Shown here: positions 4,959 through 7,818 of the stretch, piece after piece
Layout of the letters: each line of letters begins with the position of its first letter
Numbering within the stretch: position 1 is the stretch's first letter
Assembly (NCBI GenBank): GCA_023140635.1
Contig: JAGLLG010000060.1
Coordinates: 1 to 7,818, forward strand
Length of the DNA: 7,818 nucleotides
Source: Candidatus Pacearchaeota archaeon
Lineage (GTDB): Archaea; Nanobdellota; Nanobdellia; Pacearchaeales; GW2011-AR1
Reading direction: 5' to 3'
Made by a program: the position numbers and the translations under genes
Notes under the pieces: generated by a model
Database searches by the model: none
Told to the model about the DNA's origin: nothing
The model's input: only the letters and a program-made list of their open reading frames with translations

Positions 4959-6146
4959 ATGCAAGACATACATAATTACAAACGAACATTGGAGAGGCTG
5001 ATTGAAAGGATAGAAAATGAGGAAAAGTTTTCTCCCGAAGATAGAAAGATTGCCTTATCATTTAAGGACGACCTTCTAGCCAATAATTTAAGTTTACCAA
5101 AAGTTGCAAGATATTTACAGCATATGATTTGGTTTAATCGAACCTTTAAGAAAAACTTTTCTGATGCTAATATTCAGGATATAAAAGAAATAGTTGCTGG
5201 ATTAAATCAGTCTGACTATTCTGAGAATACAAAGAAGAGTATTAAGATAGGCTTAAGAAAATTATACAAATTTATTAGAGGGGTTGAGGGCAAAGGAAAA
5301 TATCCTCCAGAAGTTGCATGGTATACAGTTACGATATCTAATTCAAAAAAGAAAATGCCAGAAGAACTTTTGACTGAAGACGAAATGTTGAGAATCATCA
5401 AGTTATGTACTTGTGAAAGAGACAGAGCCCTTATAGCGGTTCTTTGTGAATCTGGATGCAGGGTTGGAGAGATTGGAACTATGAAAATTAAACATATCTC
5501 ATTAGAAGAACACGGCGCTAGATTAACCGTCGATGGGAAAACGGGAATGAGGAAAATTTTAGTTGTCAGCTCAGCACCTTATCTCCAAACATGGCTCAAT
5601 CACCATCCAAACAATGAAAATCCTGATGAGTTTCTTTGGATAAACTATCGGGGCAGTTTGTTGAGCTACGCAAGAATTTCTAATATACTAAAACAATCCG
5701 CAGAGAAAGCGAGAATCAAAAAAAGAGTTTATCCTCATTTACTCAGACATTCTCGTGCAACGATTATGGCTAAATGTATGACTGACGCCACAATGAAACA
5801 TTATTTCGGATGGGCTCAAGGCTCAAATATGGCAAGCGTGTATATTCACATGTCTGGAAAAGATACAGATGACGCAGTCTTATTAGCAAACGGAATAGAA
5901 GTCAAAAAGGAAACCCGAGCCTCTAGATTAATTCCTACAACATGTTTAAAGTGTGGTGTTAAAAATGAAATGACAAATAAATTTTGCAAGTCTTGTGGAA
6001 TTCCATTAAGCTCAGAAGAAGCAGAAAAAATAATCAAGGAAGACGAAGAGAAAAACAAAACAGACGAGTTAATGAATGAGTTTGTAAAAAATCCTGATTT
6101 TTTGCGGATGTTAGTTAAGAAGATGGCTGAAATGAATATAGGATGA
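4959..6146 (+). CDS. Tyrosine recombinase/integrase with C-terminal zinc ribbon
   Basis: Catalyses site-specific strand exchange through a covalent 3'-phosphotyrosine. The N-terminal helical core-binding (SAM-like) domain spans about 1-125, the catalytic domain about 135-305. The catalytic set is intact: Arg168 in ESGCRVGEIG, Lys194 in VDGKTG, His260 and Arg263 in HLLRHSRA, Trp285 in the usual second His/Trp place, and Tyr295 in SVYIHMSG. A four-cysteine zinc ribbon follows (CLKC 329-332, CKSC 343-346), then a charged helical tail. At 395 residues it is longer than the ~290 of archaeal XerA, which argues for an element integrase rather than the dimer-resolving recombinase. It lies 61 bases downstream of tRNA-Glu in the same direction and is convergent with the Kiwa-like operon. 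ATG 4959 fits a leaderless start; there is no Shine-Dalgarno site. Confidence 0.95.
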   Translation: MQDIHNYKRTLERLIERIENEEKFSPEDRKIALSFKDDLLANNLSLPKVARYLQHMIWFNRTFKKNFSDANIQDIKEIVAGLNQSDYSENTKKSIKIGLRKLYKFIRGVEGKGKYPPEVAWYTVTISNSKKKMPEELLTEDEMLRIIKLCTCERDRALIAVLCESGCRVGEIGTMKIKHISLEEHGARLTVDGKTGMRKILVVSSAPYLQTWLNHHPNNENPDEFLWINYRGSLLSYARISNILKQSAEKARIKKRVYPHLLRHSRATIMAKCMTDATMKHYFGWAQGSNMASVYIHMSGKDTDDAVLLANGIEVKKETRASRLIPTTCLKCGVKNEMTNKFCKSCGIPLSSEEAEKIIKEDEEKNKTDELMNEFVKNPDFLRMLVKKMAEMNIG

Positions 6147-6163
6147 TTATCTACTAAGGCTCA

Positions 6164-6201
6164 TGCTTGTTCGTCCATCTATCACCATAGTGTAACAAGC
6201 A
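6164..6201. terminator. Inverted repeat between convergent genes, possible bidirectional terminator
   Basis: TGCTTGTT (6164-6171) pairs with AACAAGCA (6194-6201); within it CTAT-CACC-ATAG forms a further small stem. It fills the 61-base gap between the integrase and kwaB stops. There is no strong T tract on either side, so a terminator role is uncertain; a recombinase-related site is an alternative. Confidence 0.3.
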
Positions 6202-6207
6202 ATTCTT

Positions 6208-7065
6208 TCAAATAAGCTTACGAAAATTATCAACTTCTCTTTTTTCCTTTGATATGGGGGTCTTATAAAATTTTTCCTCAATAAGTTCTACAAAATTCTC
6301 AAGTTCAGCTTTGGTCTTCAAAAGATACTTTCCATCTTTTTTCTTAAGCTTATTTTTATATTGTTTATCATACTTCTCATATTTTTTCATTAATTCGGGA
6401 TCAGATATATTAATACCGCTATCAAGCAGTTGTCCTAATCTTTTCCTAAACTTATCTGTAGCATTGTCTAAAATAGAATCCTTAAAAACAAACTTATCTT
6501 CCGCGAAAAAAGCCTTGACTTCTTCTTTTGTCGCCTCCCTATAAAATTTAACGGCCTCCATAAGTACTGATTTTAAGGTATTAAACTTCCTGAAATACAG
6601 CTTCTTGTCAGAGATATTATAAAAAACGTCTACCCTTGACGAAATAGTAATTTTATCATCTTCTCTCTTGAATGTTGGAGCGTCATTAAAACTTAAAATC
6701 TTTTTTGATTTAATATGTTCTGTAGGAAATATTCTTTTTAGGCAAACATTATTTGAAGTAGAGTCTACCAAATAAATTAAATCAATATTTTTATATTCTT
6801 CTTTCCGAACAAGATTATTATCTGTTGAATCTGTATTTAACTTTACATTGGAGAATAAAAGATTTTCATCATCTCCGGACAATTCGATATAATAAATCTC
6901 ATTGTCATCTAGGTTAGAATTAAGATTCTCAGTAAAATTTACTGGCGTATAATCTGCAACACTAAAAGAAAAAGAATCTTTAATGCTACTAAAATCCTCT
7001 GAATCTTCTGGAAATAAGATTACCTGGACTCCATCCTTCAATCCTGCGAATATAGTCTTTGCCAT
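6208..7065 (-). CDS. kwaB: KwaB-like Kiwa anti-phage protein (DUF4868)
   Basis: Soluble 285-residue protein resembling DUF4868 (PF16162), the family of KwaB, the DNA-binding cytoplasmic partner of membrane protein KwaA in Kiwa phage defence. The recognisable core runs from about 94 to 190: the strand IDLIYLVD, then KKILSFND, TFKREDDKITIS, VDVFYNISDKKLYFRKF and a helix FYREATKEEVKAFF. This matches the family pattern of paired strands ending in 'iyi.n...F' before a helical C-terminal half. The C-terminal half is lysine-rich and helical. It is about 30 residues shorter than my recollection of the E. coli protein. Its ATG follows the kwaA stop by a single base, so the two are surely co-expressed and probably translationally coupled. 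Recognition is by motif pattern and context, not alignment. Confidence 0.75.
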   Translation of the reverse strand: MAKTIFAGLKDGVQVILFPEDSEDFSSIKDSFSFSVADYTPVNFTENLNSNLDDNEIYYIELSGDDENLLFSNVKLNTDSTDNNLVRKEEYKNIDLIYLVDSTSNNVCLKRIFPTEHIKSKKILSFNDAPTFKREDDKITISSRVDVFYNISDKKLYFRKFNTLKSVLMEAVKFYREATKEEVKAFFAEDKFVFKDSILDNATDKFRKRLGQLLDSGINISDPELMKKYEKYDKQYKNKLKKKDGKYLLKTKAELENFVELIEEKFYKTPISKEKREVDNFRKLI

Positions 7066-7066
7066 G

Positions 7067-7648
7067 TTATTTTTCTATATCTAAAAAAGTATAATTATTT
7101 ATTCTTTTTAGCTTCAATGATTTGATGGCCTTTCTATCTTTTACATCCTTCCTTTTTGATATCAACATATAACTAGAAGTCTTTGTATTAATTTCATAAA
7201 ATCTATACCCAAAGAATAACCAATAAAAATTAAAAAAAGACACATTTTCAAGTTTTAACCAAATAAGAAAGATAACACCCATTATGATTGAAGTCTCTAA
7301 GGTATTGGCAAGGAACCCATTTAGGTCTAAGCTAATTATAACCAATCCTAAATATATGGGGATATATAAAAATTCTACTGGTCTAATATTTTCAATAGAA
7401 CTCTGATTATCCATGCCCTTTCTTATTCTGACTGCAAACAAACATAAAAAAGACAGGACTAAACCTACTAAAAAATAAATCGTATAATTTACCCAAGACG
7501 AAAAATTAAAGATCAAAATTTTGTTACTTATTAAATAAAGCAATAAAAAAAGATAAAATGAACTAATAGATAAGAATAATTTACTAGAGAATAAAAAAAT
7601 AAAGAGAATCTTCGGAAAGCTCACTAATTTGACAATAACTTTTTTCAT
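7067..7648 (-). CDS. kwaA: KwaA-like Kiwa membrane protein
   Basis: A 193-residue protein with four predicted membrane helices (in this start's numbering about 20-45, 55-75, 92-108 and 120-135), then a conserved-looking FFGYRFYEI (145-153) and a basic cytosolic tail with ISKRK, ending NYTFLDIEK. KwaA is the membrane subunit of Kiwa: it senses phage attack at the envelope and works with KwaB. Size, four-helix layout, the GYRFYE motif after the last helix and the adjacent DUF4868 gene together support the call. ATG 7648 is chosen because it follows the upstream stop by 4 bases and has GTGAT just before it. An in-frame ATG at 7666 would add six residues (MWLSDT) and overlap the upstream gene by 14 bases. 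The gene is very rich in A and T compared with alaS. Confidence 0.7.
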   Translation of the reverse strand: MKKVIVKLVSFPKILFIFLFSSKLFLSISSFYLFLLLYLISNKILIFNFSSWVNYTIYFLVGLVLSFLCLFAVRIRKGMDNQSSIENIRPVEFLYIPIYLGLVIISLDLNGFLANTLETSIIMGVIFLIWLKLENVSFFNFYWLFFGYRFYEINTKTSSYMLISKRKDVKDRKAIKSLKLKRINNYTFLDIEK

Positions 7649-7652
7649 CGTA

Positions 7653-7818
7653 TCACTCAACCACATTTACAGATAATCCAGAATTCGGCAATGCAATTCC
7701 TAATTCCGTGGACATGCCTTGATGCCCTCTCAAATCCTCTAGTAAAATAGAAGGGTCTGGCTCCATTCCAATTTTCGCATCAGATTCATATCGATGAACG
7801 TCAGATTCTTTAGCTCGA
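7653..7818 (-). CDS. Partial unknown CDS, 3' end only, upstream in the Kiwa operon
   Basis: A frame open from the right edge runs 54 codons to TGA (7653-7655). The visible part contains YESDAKIGMEPDP, ILLEDLRGHQG and ends GLSVNVVE. The codon content looks real (mixed polar and hydrophobic residues, acidic stretches, no low complexity). Its stop is 4 bases before the chosen kwaA start, so it is almost certainly in the same operon. I do not recognise a family from this tail. Canonical Kiwa has only two genes, so this is either another island gene or an accessory component. Confidence 0.65.
   Translation of the reverse strand, partial: RAKESDVHRYESDAKIGMEPDPSILLEDLRGHQGMSTELGIALPNSGLSVNVVE

Noticed and set aside
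4700..5061. Two 60-codon minus-strand frames over the tRNA and integrase start
   Set aside because: They lie across a well-formed tRNA gene and the integrase promoter/start, with no protein-like composition or promoter.
4959..6146. Partitioned (fusellovirus SSV-type) integrase split by integration
   Set aside because: The gene is full length with all catalytic residues in one frame and does not overlap the tRNA gene.
6208..7065. Toxin-antitoxin or restriction protein identity for the 285-residue gene
   Set aside because: No nuclease or toxin motif is visible, and the pattern of the core plus the membrane-protein partner fit DUF4868/KwaB better.
4864..7818. Second attachment site (repeat of the tRNA-Glu 3' end) inside the window
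   Set aside because: I looked for the T-arm and acceptor sequence downstream of the integrase and found no copy; the other boundary must lie outside if the element is real.

Overview
The window reads as archaeal chromosome, most likely from a DPANN archaeon of the Pacearchaeota/Woesearchaeota kind. The archaeal assignment rests on a tRNA-Glu gene split at the canonical 37/38 position by an intron with a bulge-helix-bulge splice motif, on TATA boxes centred about 26-27 bases upstream of the first base of start codons (leaderless transcripts), and on the scarcity of Shine-Dalgarno sites. The DPANN assignment is weaker: it comes from the character of two small coiled-coil proteins at the left end and from a short, bacterial-type alanyl-tRNA synthetase. 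No rRNA or phylogenetic marker is present.

Left block (1-2727, plus strand): two small helical proteins of unknown function with a possible 22-codon ORF between them, then alaS behind its own leaderless promoter. AlaRS is of the bacterial sequence type and ends cleanly after the editing domain, without the C-terminal oligomerisation domain; horizontal acquisition is likely.

Middle block (2719-4653, minus strand): three genes, each with its own TATA box. They encode a protein with about eight tandem 17-residue repeats and a duplicated N-terminal 25-residue unit, a DUF1003 two-helix membrane protein, and a small cysteine-containing protein that I do not recognise.

Right block (4736-7818) looks like an integration island. 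The intron-bearing tRNA-Glu(CTC) gene is followed 61 bases later by a tyrosine recombinase with an intact catalytic set and a C-terminal zinc ribbon. Convergent to it is a minus-strand operon: the 3' end of an unknown gene (continuing beyond the window), a four-helix membrane protein resembling KwaA, and a DUF4868 protein resembling KwaB. Together the last two look like a Kiwa anti-phage system. The Kiwa genes are visibly more AT-rich than alaS. The simplest reading is a tRNA-targeting integrative element whose cargo includes Kiwa; its far end and second attachment site are not in view.

The strongest point of interest is the tRNA/integrase/Kiwa arrangement in an archaeon, with an extra unidentified gene directly upstream in the same operon. 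Secondary points are the highly structured 89-base tRNA intron, the 17-residue repeat protein with its duplicated start region, and the bacterial-type mini-AlaRS.
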